Part shown: in pieces, positions 29,914-38,398 of the stretch | Layout: each line of letters starts with the position of its first letter | Numbering within the stretch: the first letter of the stretch is position 1 | From: an uncultured Mesonia sp. | GTDB taxonomy: Bacteria > Bacteroidota > Bacteroidia > Flavobacteriales > Flavobacteriaceae | Assembly: GCA_947494545.1 (NCBI GenBank) | Contig: CANLVH010000006.1 | Coordinates: 62,001-126,000 of the forward strand | Direction: 5' to 3' | DNA: 64,000 nucleotides | Notes under the pieces: model-generated | What the model was told of the DNA's origin: nothing | The model's database searches: none | The model's input: the letters and a program-made list of their open reading frames with translations, nothing else | Translations under genes and position numbers: made by a program

Positions 29914-30522
29914 TTGGAAAAAGACGTTTATAAAACCATTTTAAAACCCGGCAAAGAAACGCTGTTTAAAGAAAAAGGAAGCAAATTTTACGGCTACGCT
30001 TTTCCGGTTACAACCGAAGAAAAAATAAATTCATGCATAGAAGAATTAAAAAACAAACACCACAAAGCGAGGCATTGGTGTTATGCTTGGCAATTGGGTA
30101 AAAACTACGAGCATTACCGCGCCAACGATGATGGCGAACCCTCTAACTCTGCCGGAATGCCAATTTACGGACAATTACAAGCTTTTGAAGTAACCAACAC
30201 TTTGGTAGTAGTTGTACGCTATTTTGGCGGAACAAAATTAGGCGTTGGCGGCTTGATAACTGCTTATAAAACTTCGGCTAAGATGGCTTTAGAAGCTTCT
30301 AAAATACTTACAAAAACCATTAAGACCGAGTTTGAAGTTACTTTTGATTATCCCGATATGAATAAAGTAATGCGTGTTATTAAAGAAAAAAATCTTAAAG
30401 TAATAGAACAAGAGTTCTTAATTAGGTGTAAAATAATTCTTGCCGTAAGAGAAAAAACCGCCGAAAATATCTTTAGTATTTTTGACGGAATTTACGGCGT
30501 GGAGATTAAAGAGCGGGAATAA
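29914..30522 (+). CDS. YigZ/IMPACT family protein
   Basis: 202-aa protein of the UPF0029 group: GSKFYGYAFPV, KHHKARHWCYAW, DDGEPSNSAGMPIYGQL and VVRYFGGTKLGVGGLITAYK are diagnostic, and the last 70 residues form a small ferredoxin-like domain. The start is TTG 29914, two bases after the EamA stop. The family is linked to translation-related regulation, but its bacterial biochemical role is not settled. Last gene of the ribD run; no terminator was seen behind it. Confidence 0.9.
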   Translation: MEKDVYKTILKPGKETLFKEKGSKFYGYAFPVTTEEKINSCIEELKNKHHKARHWCYAWQLGKNYEHYRANDDGEPSNSAGMPIYGQLQAFEVTNTLVVVVRYFGGTKLGVGGLITAYKTSAKMALEASKILTKTIKTEFEVTFDYPDMNKVMRVIKEKNLKVIEQEFLIRCKIILAVREKTAENIFSIFDGIYGVEIKERE

Positions 30523-30898
30523 ATAGTATTGAGTAGTTAGTAATGAGTCTTTATTAATTAGTAAAAATTCAAAATATAGCGGACGTTGAGTGAAATTCGA
30601 TAGAATTTTGTATCGAAACGGAAGCGGTGGAGCAAGAGGTTAAGATAATTAGTACTGAGTAGTTAGCAATAAAAAAACATATCCGCTTTCATTCCAGAAA
30701 ATATTTTTTTCGCCTACATTTCGGAAGAGCAGAACCGAAAGGCTTAACAAAAGCGTCTCGACTGCGCTCGACGTGACATCATAAATATCAATTGATTAAA
30801 CTGAACGTTTAACGGATATACAATAAAAATCAAGAAAACTTTATCAGCAAAAATAATGCGGTTAAAATGTTTTCTTTTAGGTGAAGTTTTTTTAAAAA
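30523..30898. repeat. Gene-free stretch with short dispersed repeats
   Basis: 376 bp between two converging genes. A direct repeat of form tagtattgagtagttag appears near 30526 and again as tagtactgagtagttag near 30650. Near 30752 is tctcgactgcgctcgacgtg, a partly palindromic sequence common between genes in flavobacteria, and near 30583 a related gttgagtgaaattcgatag. No credible coding frame and no clear terminator. Confidence 0.5.
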
Positions 30899-31297
30899 TT
30901 AAAACCCAATTGCTTTTAAAATATTTTCCGGACAAGAAATTGGTTGCTTGGTTTTTGCATTCATGAATACCAAAGTTGTAGTTGCAGTGGTTAACAATTT
31001 TCCATCTTGATTTCTAATTTTATAATCAAAAATTAGACGCACAGAAGGTTCTTCGCGCAAACCGGTTTCAATGCTTAAAATATCGTCAAAATGCGCTGGT
31101 TTCTTAAATTTAAAATTCATTTCATAAACCGGTAGCATAATGCCATTCTTTTCCATATTTTTATACGATATTCCAAATTGCTCCATCCACTCAATTCTTG
31201 CTAATTCCAGGTATTGCGCATAATTGCCGTGGTGCACTACTCCCATTTGGTCGGTTTCGGCATAACGTACCCTTATTTTACTTGTATGATATTTCAT
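30899..31297 (-). CDS. Acyl-CoA thioesterase, YbgC/FadM type
   Basis: 132-aa hotdog-fold protein starting at ATG 31297 (MKYHTSKIRVRYAETDQMGVVHHGNY), which is the family N-terminus; the upstream extension to 31414 is lysine-rich and unlike the family. The YAETDQMGVVHHGNYAQYLELARIEW segment carries the catalytic aspartate and the hotdog helix. It hydrolyses acyl-CoA or acyl-ACP thioesters in the cytoplasm. It diverges from dnaA with about 210 bp between starts and no clear promoter box. Confidence 0.9.
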   Translation of the reverse strand: MKYHTSKIRVRYAETDQMGVVHHGNYAQYLELARIEWMEQFGISYKNMEKNGIMLPVYEMNFKFKKPAHFDDILSIETGLREEPSVRLIFDYKIRNQDGKLLTTATTTLVFMNAKTKQPISCPENILKAIGF

Positions 31298-31510
31298 GGC
31301 TTTTTCTGATATTTTATGAATAAGATTTTGTATGTTTATGGGGAATTTAAGTATGAGAAAAAAAAACGATATATTCAATAGTATTTTAGTTTTTTTATTA
31401 GCTTTTTTGTTCACATATTTGCTTTGTCAAAATAAAGCGCGAGGTTGTAAAAACTTCTCGACTTTAGAGTATCGTTTTTTAATTAATCAATAAAATATCC
31501 GAAAAATATT

Positions 31511-32938
31511 ATGGGTAAAACTGCTGAATCAGTTTGGATAAATTGTCTGCAATTCATAAAAGACAATATCACTCCGCAAGCCTATAAAACATGGTTTGAA
31601 CCTATTAAAGCAGTTAAACTTACCGATAATGCTTTGAGCATTCAGGTACCTTCTAAATTTTTCTATGAATGGCTGGAAGAGCATTACGTAAAATTGCTAA
31701 AAGTTTCGCTTACCAAAGAATTGGGCGAAAAAGCAAAGTTAGTCTATGTCATAAAGATGGAAAACACATATGGCAATAAACAACCCTTTACGGAAAAAAT
31801 ACCCAGCTCCCAACGTAGTAACGTTTCTTCGCAAGAGGTAAATGTGCCGCTAAAAAACAAAAGTCCGGAGTTAAAAAATCCGTTTGTAATTCCGGGAATT
31901 AGAAACGTAAAAGTAGACTCGCAATTAAACCCAAATTATAGTTTTGATAATTTCTTAGAGGGAGACAGTAATCGTTTGGCGCGCTCTGCGGGACAAGCAG
32001 TTGCCAATAAACCTGGCGGTACATCTTTTAATCCGTTATTAATTTTTGGTGGGGTTGGCTTAGGTAAAACCCATTTGGCACACGCTATTGGCGTAGAAAT
32101 AAAAGACAAGTATCCAGAAAAAACAGTTTTATATATTTCTGCGGAAAAATTTACCCAGCAACATATAGAATCGGTTAGGAAAAATAACCGAAATGATTTT
32201 ATACATTTCTATCAAATTATAGATGTTTTAATTGTAGACGATATTCAGTTACTATCGGGTAAATCTGGTACACAAGACGTGTTCTTCCATATCTTTAACC
32301 ATTTGCACCAAAACGGTAAACAAGTAATTCTAACCAGCGATAAAGCGCCGGTAGATATGCAAGACATAGAGCAAAGACTTTTATCGCGTTTTAAATGGGG
32401 ACTTTCGGCAGAGCTGCAACAACCGGATTATGAGACAAGGGTTTCTATAATTTGCAATAAACTTTACAGAGACGGCGTAGAAATGCCCGAAGAAATTATA
32501 GATTATTTAGCCAATAACATAAAAACCAATATTAGAGAGTTAGAAGGCGCTATTATATCGTTAATTGCACACTCTTCTTTCAATAAAAAAGATATTACGA
32601 TAGAGCTGGCACGCAAAATAGTAGAAAACTATGTGAAATGTACTAAGAAAGAAATTTCTATAGACCACATTCAAAAAGTAGTTAGCGATTATTTTCAGAT
32701 GGATGTTGATACGCTGCAATCTAAAACCCGAAAGCGTCATATTGTGCAAGCAAGGCAAATTGCTATGTTTTTTGCAAAAAAGCTAACCAAAGCATCTTTA
32801 GCAAGTATTGGTACGCAAATTGGCAAAAGAGATCATGCTACTGTTTTACACGCCTGCAAAACAGTAAAAAACCTTACCACTACAGATAAAGAATTTAAAC
32901 GATTTGTAGACGATTTAGATAAAAAATTAATTGTGTAA
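31511..32938 (+). CDS. dnaA: Chromosomal replication initiator DnaA
   Basis: 475-aa AAA+ initiator. Domain I (1-80) opens with AESVWINCLQFIKDNITPQAYKTWF, followed by a short linker. Domain III has Walker A (GGVGLGKTHLAHA), Walker B (VLIVDDIQLLSGK) and the sensor region RLLSRFKWGL. Domain IV ends with the DNA-binding signature KRDHATVLHACKTV. Length and order are normal. It is two bases upstream of the low-molecular-weight phosphatase gene. I found no cluster of DnaA boxes in the 96-base open region upstream, so the origin may not be here. Confidence 0.97.
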   Translation: MGKTAESVWINCLQFIKDNITPQAYKTWFEPIKAVKLTDNALSIQVPSKFFYEWLEEHYVKLLKVSLTKELGEKAKLVYVIKMENTYGNKQPFTEKIPSSQRSNVSSQEVNVPLKNKSPELKNPFVIPGIRNVKVDSQLNPNYSFDNFLEGDSNRLARSAGQAVANKPGGTSFNPLLIFGGVGLGKTHLAHAIGVEIKDKYPEKTVLYISAEKFTQQHIESVRKNNRNDFIHFYQIIDVLIVDDIQLLSGKSGTQDVFFHIFNHLHQNGKQVILTSDKAPVDMQDIEQRLLSRFKWGLSAELQQPDYETRVSIICNKLYRDGVEMPEEIIDYLANNIKTNIRELEGAIISLIAHSSFNKKDITIELARKIVENYVKCTKKEISIDHIQKVVSDYFQMDVDTLQSKTRKRHIVQARQIAMFFAKKLTKASLASIGTQIGKRDHATVLHACKTVKNLTTTDKEFKRFVDDLDKKLIV

Positions 32939-32940
32939 TT

Positions 32941-33402
32941 ATGGTTAAAGTCTTAATGGTTTGTTTAGGAAATATTTGCAGATCACCTTTGGCAGAAGGT
33001 CTTTTAAAAGCTAAGGTAGATTCTTCCAAAGTAAAAGTAGACTCTGCCGGCACTTCTAATTATCATGTAGACGACTCTCCGGACCCGCGATCTATTGCTG
33101 TTGCAAAACGCTATAATTTAGATATTACAGACCAACGCGGGAGACAATTTACCGTAGAAGATTTTGAGGAATTTGACCATATTTACGTAATGGATAATTC
33201 TAACTACGAAGACGTTATAAAACTGGCTCCTTCCGCGAAAGCTAAAGAAAAAGTAGAAATTATTCTCAATAAATTATTTCCTAACGAAAATGCAGATGTG
33301 CCAGACCCTTATCACGGCGGCGAGCATGGCTTTGAAAATGTATACCAAATGCTAGACGAAGCTACTAGCGTTATAGCCAAAGAACTCGCAGAAGAAGCTT
33401 AG
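32941..33402 (+). CDS. Low molecular weight protein-tyrosine-phosphatase
   Basis: 153-aa phosphatase with the P-loop CLGNICRS at residues 8-15 and the general-acid aspartate in DVPDPYHGG, so both catalytic parts are present. Cytoplasmic. It probably dephosphorylates tyrosine on proteins of polysaccharide export or other targets; the target is unknown. It is two bases behind dnaA and is likely co-transcribed with it, a neighbourhood I recall in other flavobacteria. Confidence 0.95.
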   Translation: MVKVLMVCLGNICRSPLAEGLLKAKVDSSKVKVDSAGTSNYHVDDSPDPRSIAVAKRYNLDITDQRGRQFTVEDFEEFDHIYVMDNSNYEDVIKLAPSAKAKEKVEIILNKLFPNENADVPDPYHGGEHGFENVYQMLDEATSVIAKELAEEA

Positions 33403-33468
33403 CAGCACAAAAGTTTTTAGTAACTTGTGCATTAATTTTAGACACTGCCGAATAAATAGTTACGGGTT

Positions 33469-34200
33469 ATGGAAAACAACAAAAATTCTTCAACAGGAAA
33501 TTTATATTTAATTCCATCTCTGCTGGGAGACCAACCGCCATTAGAGATTTTACCACTTTCCGTAAAGAAAAAAATTGAAGAAATAGATTATTATATTGTT
33601 GAAAACGAAAAAACTGCGCGTAGGTTTATCAAGAAAATCGTACCTGGAAAATCACAACCCTCTTTACATTTTTTTAGCTTAAATAAATTTACCGATGTCT
33701 CGGAATTGCCAAGTTTTTTAGAACCCTGTTTAGAAGGTATAGATACCGGTTTGCTTAGCGAAGCCGGTTGCCCCGGAATTGCAGATCCGGGCGCCGAAAT
33801 TGTAAAAATTGCGCACGAAAAAAATATTCGGGTGGTGCCTTTGGTTGGCCCCTCCTCTATTTTTCTTACGTTAATGAGCAGCGGCTTAAACGGACAGAAT
33901 TTTGCTTTTAACGGCTACTTGCCCATAGATAAGCAAGAAAGAAAACAAAGCGTAAAACAGTTAGAAAGACTCTCGCAAGAACGCCAACAAGCGCAAATTT
34001 TTATAGAAACGCCTTATAGAAACGATAAATTGTTAGATTTTTTACTGAACCAATTACACCCCGAGACCAAACTCTGCATTGGCTGCGAAGTCACTTTGCC
34101 AAGTGAATTTATTCAAACCAAAACAGTTGCACAATGGCAACAATCTAAGCCGGAATTACACAAAAGACCAAGTATTTTTATCTTTCAAAAAGGTGCTTAA
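33469..34200 (+). CDS. SAM-dependent methyltransferase, RsmI/tetrapyrrole-methylase fold
   Basis: 243-aa protein of the class III (tetrapyrrole-type) methylases. LYLIPSLLGDQPP starts the fold, GLLSEAGCPGIADPGAEIV is the SAM-binding loop of RsmI homologues and LVGPSSIFLTLMSSGLNGQNFAFNGYLP continues it. RsmI methylates the 2'-O of C1402 in 16S rRNA. This shorter Bacteroidota version may do the same or act on another target, so I withhold a gene name. It stands 66 bp after the phosphatase gene and contains one TTCCGTAAAG. Confidence 0.85.
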   Translation: MENNKNSSTGNLYLIPSLLGDQPPLEILPLSVKKKIEEIDYYIVENEKTARRFIKKIVPGKSQPSLHFFSLNKFTDVSELPSFLEPCLEGIDTGLLSEAGCPGIADPGAEIVKIAHEKNIRVVPLVGPSSIFLTLMSSGLNGQNFAFNGYLPIDKQERKQSVKQLERLSQERQQAQIFIETPYRNDKLLDFLLNQLHPETKLCIGCEVTLPSEFIQTKTVAQWQQSKPELHKRPSIFIFQKGA

Positions 34201-34215
34201 CTCGCGCCTAATTTT

Positions 34216-34899
34216 TTACAATAAATCTGATTCAGAAAGAAAAGTAATAGCTTTAGCTTTACGGTTAGAAGGCACTACAGAAGTATCATAACCCGCAAAT
34301 CTTTTTAGATAATATTTAATGCTGGTTCCAAAAGCATCTGCAAAACCTTGCGCTCCCCCACTGCGTAAAAACTTTTTAACGCTTCCCGGTCCGGCCAAGT
34401 GCGCGGCTGCTAAAATTCCAGATTCGGTTACTTTTACACCGCCAACGGTTTTATTGGCAAAACGCTTTATCTCTCGGCGCAAAATCCATTTGTTACGCGC
34501 AGCGTTGGCATAAAATGCCGCTTCTTGCAAAGCCGGCTTGTTTAAAAATTCGTTTGTATTATAAATTCCGATGAGTTGCAAAGTGCCGGCGCCAAATTGG
34601 TATTTCCCTAAATACCCAAATTGATTGATAACGCCATAATCGTTCCCGGATTCTTTAAAACCAACTGCTTCTTTAAAACCTAAATAGTCTTTTTTAAGCA
34701 AGGGTTTAAAAACATTTTCGGCGGTTTCTATTTCCGGGAAAACCGTAAAATAGTCCGGCAAATCGGTAGTATTTAGTTCTACTTTAAATTCTTCGAACAT
34801 ATCTACCGCGTTAGTTGCTTTTTCTTTTTTGGAAAAGCTTAAAAAGATCAGTGCGCCAATTGCTGGTAAAACCGATATTCTTAGTACTTTCTTATTCAA
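34216..34899 (-). CDS. Lysozyme-fold / lytic transglycosylase-like exported protein
   Basis: 227-aa protein with an N-terminal hydrophobic signal or anchor (VLRISVLPAIGALIFLSF) and a lysozyme-like core: GFKESGNDYGVINQFGYLGKYQFG, with a likely catalytic glutamate in FKESG, then ILAAAHLAGPGSVKKFL. This is the pattern of small transglycosylase-like proteins of flavobacteria often labelled LysM or peptidoglycan-binding, but no LysM repeat is visible. Cell-wall remodelling is an inference. It converges with the RsmI-like gene with a gap of 15 bp. Confidence 0.75.
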   Translation of the reverse strand: MNKKVLRISVLPAIGALIFLSFSKKEKATNAVDMFEEFKVELNTTDLPDYFTVFPEIETAENVFKPLLKKDYLGFKEAVGFKESGNDYGVINQFGYLGKYQFGAGTLQLIGIYNTNEFLNKPALQEAAFYANAARNKWILRREIKRFANKTVGGVKVTESGILAAAHLAGPGSVKKFLRSGGAQGFADAFGTSIKYYLKRFAGYDTSVVPSNRKAKAITFLSESDLL

Positions 34900-34944
34900 A
34901 TCAGCATTTTTCTAAAGGACTTTTATACGTTATAAAACTGCCTT

Positions 34945-34965
34945 TAATTTTGCGGGGCAAATATA
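34945..34965. promoter_or_regulatory. Back-to-back -7 boxes
   Basis: The plus strand has TAATTTTG (34945-34952) and the minus strand TATATTTG (34958-34965, plus-strand caaatata), five bases apart. The minus box fits the lysozyme-fold gene starting at 34899. The plus box has no gene close downstream; the next start is about 220-280 bp away. The remainder of the gap 34900-35166 shows nothing recognisable. Confidence 0.5.
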
Positions 34966-35166
34966 GATTAATTTTTTATCCGAAAAAATGTCAAATGTTA
35001 AAGTTTAGGAAAAACACAATAAACTTTAACACGCTATAAATCAAATAATTAAGGTGTTTATTGATGTAAACTGCTTGTTGTCTAAGCCTAAACAAAAAAC
35101 AGATATGACAGCCGCAAAGATCCAGTTTTTACAAAATTTAGCGTTTCTTTAGCTTTTAGCATAAAC

Positions 35167-37593
35167 TTGGCATTTGTTTCCTTTTTAAACTTTATTTTTG
35201 CGCTTCAAACTTTCAAAACTAATTGTATCAAAGCCTTTTGCAGTTTTCTACTTTTGTTTTTTCCGGTCTTGCTTTCCGCTCAAACTACTTTCCGCCTAAG
35301 CGGTAAAATTTTAGATGCGGAAAGTCAACAAGCTTTATCTGAAGTAAATATTTTTGAAGTTAATAGCGGAAAAGGAACTAGTACAGATGCCAACGGTAAT
35401 TTTGAACTTTTTCTAAAAAAAGGAGACTACCAGCTTATCATTACCTATTTGGGTTATAAAGACTTTACGGAAAGCGGAAAACTTGTAAACAATAAAAATA
35501 TACAAATTTCATTGCAACCGGCTTCGCAAGATTTGGAAGAAGTGGTTATTCAGCAAAATACAGACAAAAAGAAAATAGGCAGTACGCAAATGAGTGTAAA
35601 TACGCTCACGGCGAAAAAAATTAAAGAAATACCTAGTGTTTTAGGGGAGCAAGATATTATTAAATCTATTTTATTGCTGCCGGGAGTTTCTAACAGCGGC
35701 GAAGGTTCCGGTGGTTTTAACGTTCGTGGTGGCGCCGCAGATCAAAATTTGGTACTTTTAGACAAGGTTACTTTGTTTAACGATTCGCATCTTTTTGGCT
35801 TCTTTTCGGTTTTTAATCCAGATGCAGTACAAAAACTTGATTTATATAAAGGTGGTATTCCGGCAGAATATGGCAATAGAACTTCTTCTGTTTTGGCTAT
35901 TCAGCAAAAAACGGGAAATTTAGATTCGCTGCAGATAGAAGGCGGAATTGGTATTGTTTCCAGCAGAATAACTGCGCAAGGTCCAATAAAGAAAAATAAA
36001 AGTTCGTATTTGGTTTCGGGCAGGAGTTCTTACGCGCATTTGTTTTTAAAATTAGCAGACAATCCTAATTCCGGTTATTTTTATGATGTAAACACCAAAT
36101 TAAATTTCTTACTGGACGATAAAAACAGTCTAGAGTTTTCCGGTTATTTTGGGCGCGATGTTTTTAACTTAAACGAAAGTTTTAAAAACACTTATGGTAA
36201 CGCGGTTTTAGCAGGAAAATGGGAACATATTTTTTCTGAAGATTTACAAAGCGATTTACAACTTTCGTTAACCGATTTTTATTTTGGCCTGACGCTAGAT
36301 TTTGTTGGTTTTAATTGGGATAGCGGCATTAGAAAATGGGATTTAGATTATTCTTTTAAACATTCTTTATCTTCTTCCGTAAAGTTAGATTATGGCTTAA
36401 TTATTTCTCACTATTTTTTTAATCCCGGTTATTTAGAACCTTCACGGGAAAATTCTGGGATAAGCAAAAAACAGCTGGTAAAAAAATACGCTTGGCAAAA
36501 TGCAGCTTTTTTATCAGCTTCCGTAAAGCTTTCTGAAAAATTAAGTGTAAATGCCGGTTTGCGTTTAAACAACTTTAATAGGCTGGGCCAAACAGAAATT
36601 AACCAGTATGCCAACAATAGGCCGGTAACATTTAATACTAATTTACAGATTTATGAAAAAGCGCCAATTATTGGCACTTCTTCTTCCGATAAATGGGAAA
36701 TTGAAAAAAGTTTTTTCGATTTTGAACCTCGCTTTTCGGTTGCTTATGAAATAAATAAAAATAATTCTGTAAAGGCTAGTTATCATAGACTTCATCAATA
36801 TTTACACCTTATTACCAACGCTAACGCGCCAACGCCATTAGATGTTTGGGCACCAAGCGGAAAATATATACAACCCCAGCAAGCAGATCAAGTAGCTTTG
36901 GGTTATTTTACGTATTTAGAAAAATTAGGAATTCTCTTAGAAACCGAAGTTTTTTATAAGGAAGTAGCCAACCGAATAGATTACATAAATGGCGCGCAAC
37001 TTATTGCCAACGAAGCTATAGAGCAAGTTATTTTAAACGGAAAACAACGTGCTTACGGTTTAGAATTTTTAGCTAAAAAATCTGTAGGAAAACTTACCGG
37101 CTGGTTATCGTACACGCTTTCTAAAAGCGAACAAAAAACGCCCGGGAGAACGCCCGAAGAGCCCGGCATAAATAATGGAGATTGGTACAATACCGCGTGG
37201 GACAGAACCCACGATATCTCGCTAACTGCTCAATATCCCGTTAGTAAAAAATGGCGTTTGAGCGGTAATTTTATCTTTCAAACCGGGCGGGCGGCTACCT
37301 ATCCTAACTCTAAATATGTTTACAATAATTTAATAGTGCCCAACTATAATTCTAGAAATGCTAACCGGCTTCCGGCTTATCATCGCTTAGACCTTTCTGC
37401 TACTTTCACGCCCAAACCGGATAAAAACAAAGGCTGGCAAGCCGAGTGGGTTTTTGGCATTTACAATATTTATAACCGAAAAAATGCAGCTTCTATAAAC
37501 TTCGGAAAAAATGAAGATACCGGATTGCCCGAGGCTACCAGATTGTCTATCTTTGGGATTATACCTTCGGTTACTTATAATTTTAAATTTTAA
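35167..37593 (+). CDS. TonB-dependent outer membrane receptor
   Basis: Receptor of about 800 aa with a signal peptide ending in VLLSAQ, an N-terminal carboxypeptidase-regulatory-like domain (LSGKILDAESQQALSEVNI ... KGDYQLIITYLGYKDF), a plug domain (FNVRGGAADQNLVLLDKVTLFN) and a beta-barrel ending in PSVTYNFKF. It imports a nutrient across the outer membrane using TonB energy; the ligand is unknown. It pairs with the DUF4249 lipoprotein three bases downstream. The start is uncertain: the frame opens with TTG 35167, but a TATTTTTG box lies inside it at 35193-35200, and the best signal peptide begins at a non-standard ATC codon (35227). It carries three TTCCGTAAAG copies. Confidence 0.9.
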   Translation: MAFVSFLNFIFALQTFKTNCIKAFCSFLLLFFPVLLSAQTTFRLSGKILDAESQQALSEVNIFEVNSGKGTSTDANGNFELFLKKGDYQLIITYLGYKDFTESGKLVNNKNIQISLQPASQDLEEVVIQQNTDKKKIGSTQMSVNTLTAKKIKEIPSVLGEQDIIKSILLLPGVSNSGEGSGGFNVRGGAADQNLVLLDKVTLFNDSHLFGFFSVFNPDAVQKLDLYKGGIPAEYGNRTSSVLAIQQKTGNLDSLQIEGGIGIVSSRITAQGPIKKNKSSYLVSGRSSYAHLFLKLADNPNSGYFYDVNTKLNFLLDDKNSLEFSGYFGRDVFNLNESFKNTYGNAVLAGKWEHIFSEDLQSDLQLSLTDFYFGLTLDFVGFNWDSGIRKWDLDYSFKHSLSSSVKLDYGLIISHYFFNPGYLEPSRENSGISKKQLVKKYAWQNAAFLSASVKLSEKLSVNAGLRLNNFNRLGQTEINQYANNRPVTFNTNLQIYEKAPIIGTSSSDKWEIEKSFFDFEPRFSVAYEINKNNSVKASYHRLHQYLHLITNANAPTPLDVWAPSGKYIQPQQADQVALGYFTYLEKLGILLETEVFYKEVANRIDYINGAQLIANEAIEQVILNGKQRAYGLEFLAKKSVGKLTGWLSYTLSKSEQKTPGRTPEEPGINNGDWYNTAWDRTHDISLTAQYPVSKKWRLSGNFIFQTGRAATYPNSKYVYNNLIVPNYNSRNANRLPAYHRLDLSATFTPKPDKNKGWQAEWVFGIYNIYNRKNAASINFGKNEDTGLPEATRLSIFGIIPSVTYNFKF
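35193..35200 (+). promoter_or_regulatory. Bacteroidota -7 box inside the receptor's predicted start
   Basis: TATTTTTG fits TAnnTTTG and has a TTTG 16 bases upstream (35173-35176). If used, transcription would start near 35207, downstream of the TTG start. Confidence 0.45.
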
Positions 37594-37596
37594 GCA

Positions 37597-38397
37597 ATGC
37601 GAAACTTTGTTTTCTTATTAATTACACTTTTCTTTCTTACAGCTTGCGAGGACCCGATACGTGTAGATTTAGACCAAGAAAAACCCAGATTGGTTATAGA
37701 GGCAACCGGTTTACAGCGTGAAAATGACCCTGAAGGTATTTTGAACGTAAGACTAACAAAAACTTCTCCTTTCTTTACGGAAGAAGAAATTTTTGTCTCA
37801 AACGCAACGGTAGAAGTTAGCTTTGGAGGAAATAATTTTACCGTTCCGGCTGTTGATGATTTGGGCACGTACCAAACGCTTATTCCTATGGCAGATAGCC
37901 TTACGTACAAATTGAACGTAAAGGTTGACAACCAAAATTACCAAGCTACCACACAACTTGTAAAAACCGTACCAATAGATTATGTTACCCAAGACGAAAA
38001 CACTAGCATAGATGAAGATTTGGTAAGCATTAATGCCTATTTTACAGATCCGGAAGAATTGGGCAATGCCTACTATTTTCAGTTTTATTCTGAACGGCAC
38101 GGAAATGCTTATGATAATATTGACGATCAATTATTTAACGGCAACCAGATTTCTACTTTTTATGCAGAAGAATTTGAACCCGGAGATGAACTTTTTATAA
38201 TGATTCAAGGAATAAGTTTGCAGTTTGACACGTATTATTCTACCATTTCGGCGTTGAGTAGTAATAGCGGAAACCCATTTAGCAGTCCGCCGGCAACCGT
38301 TCGTGGTAATTTTGAAAATTTAGACAATCCTGATAATTTTGCTTTGGGCTATTTTAGAATTTCGCAAGCCTATCAAACCTCTTATATAATTGAATAA
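37597..38397 (+). CDS. DUF4249 family lipoprotein
   Basis: 266-aa lipoprotein (MRNFVFLLITLFFLTAC, with Cys after the lipobox) of mostly beta structure, starting CEDPIRVDLDQEKPRLVIEA as in DUF4249 proteins that accompany a TonB-dependent receptor. The gene begins three bases after the receptor stop, so the two are one operon. It is probably on the outer membrane as an accessory to the receptor, as in SusD-like arrangements; that role is an inference. Length is within the family range, at the short end. Confidence 0.85.
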   Translation: MRNFVFLLITLFFLTACEDPIRVDLDQEKPRLVIEATGLQRENDPEGILNVRLTKTSPFFTEEEIFVSNATVEVSFGGNNFTVPAVDDLGTYQTLIPMADSLTYKLNVKVDNQNYQATTQLVKTVPIDYVTQDENTSIDEDLVSINAYFTDPEELGNAYYFQFYSERHGNAYDNIDDQLFNGNQISTFYAEEFEPGDELFIMIQGISLQFDTYYSTISALSSNSGNPFSSPPATVRGNFENLDNPDNFALGYFRISQAYQTSYIIE

Positions 38398-38398
38398 T

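Noticed and set aside
31415..31510. Replication origin upstream of dnaA
   Set aside because: The interval is AT-rich but has no recognisable cluster of DnaA boxes (TTATNCACA-like). dnaA position alone does not mark the origin.
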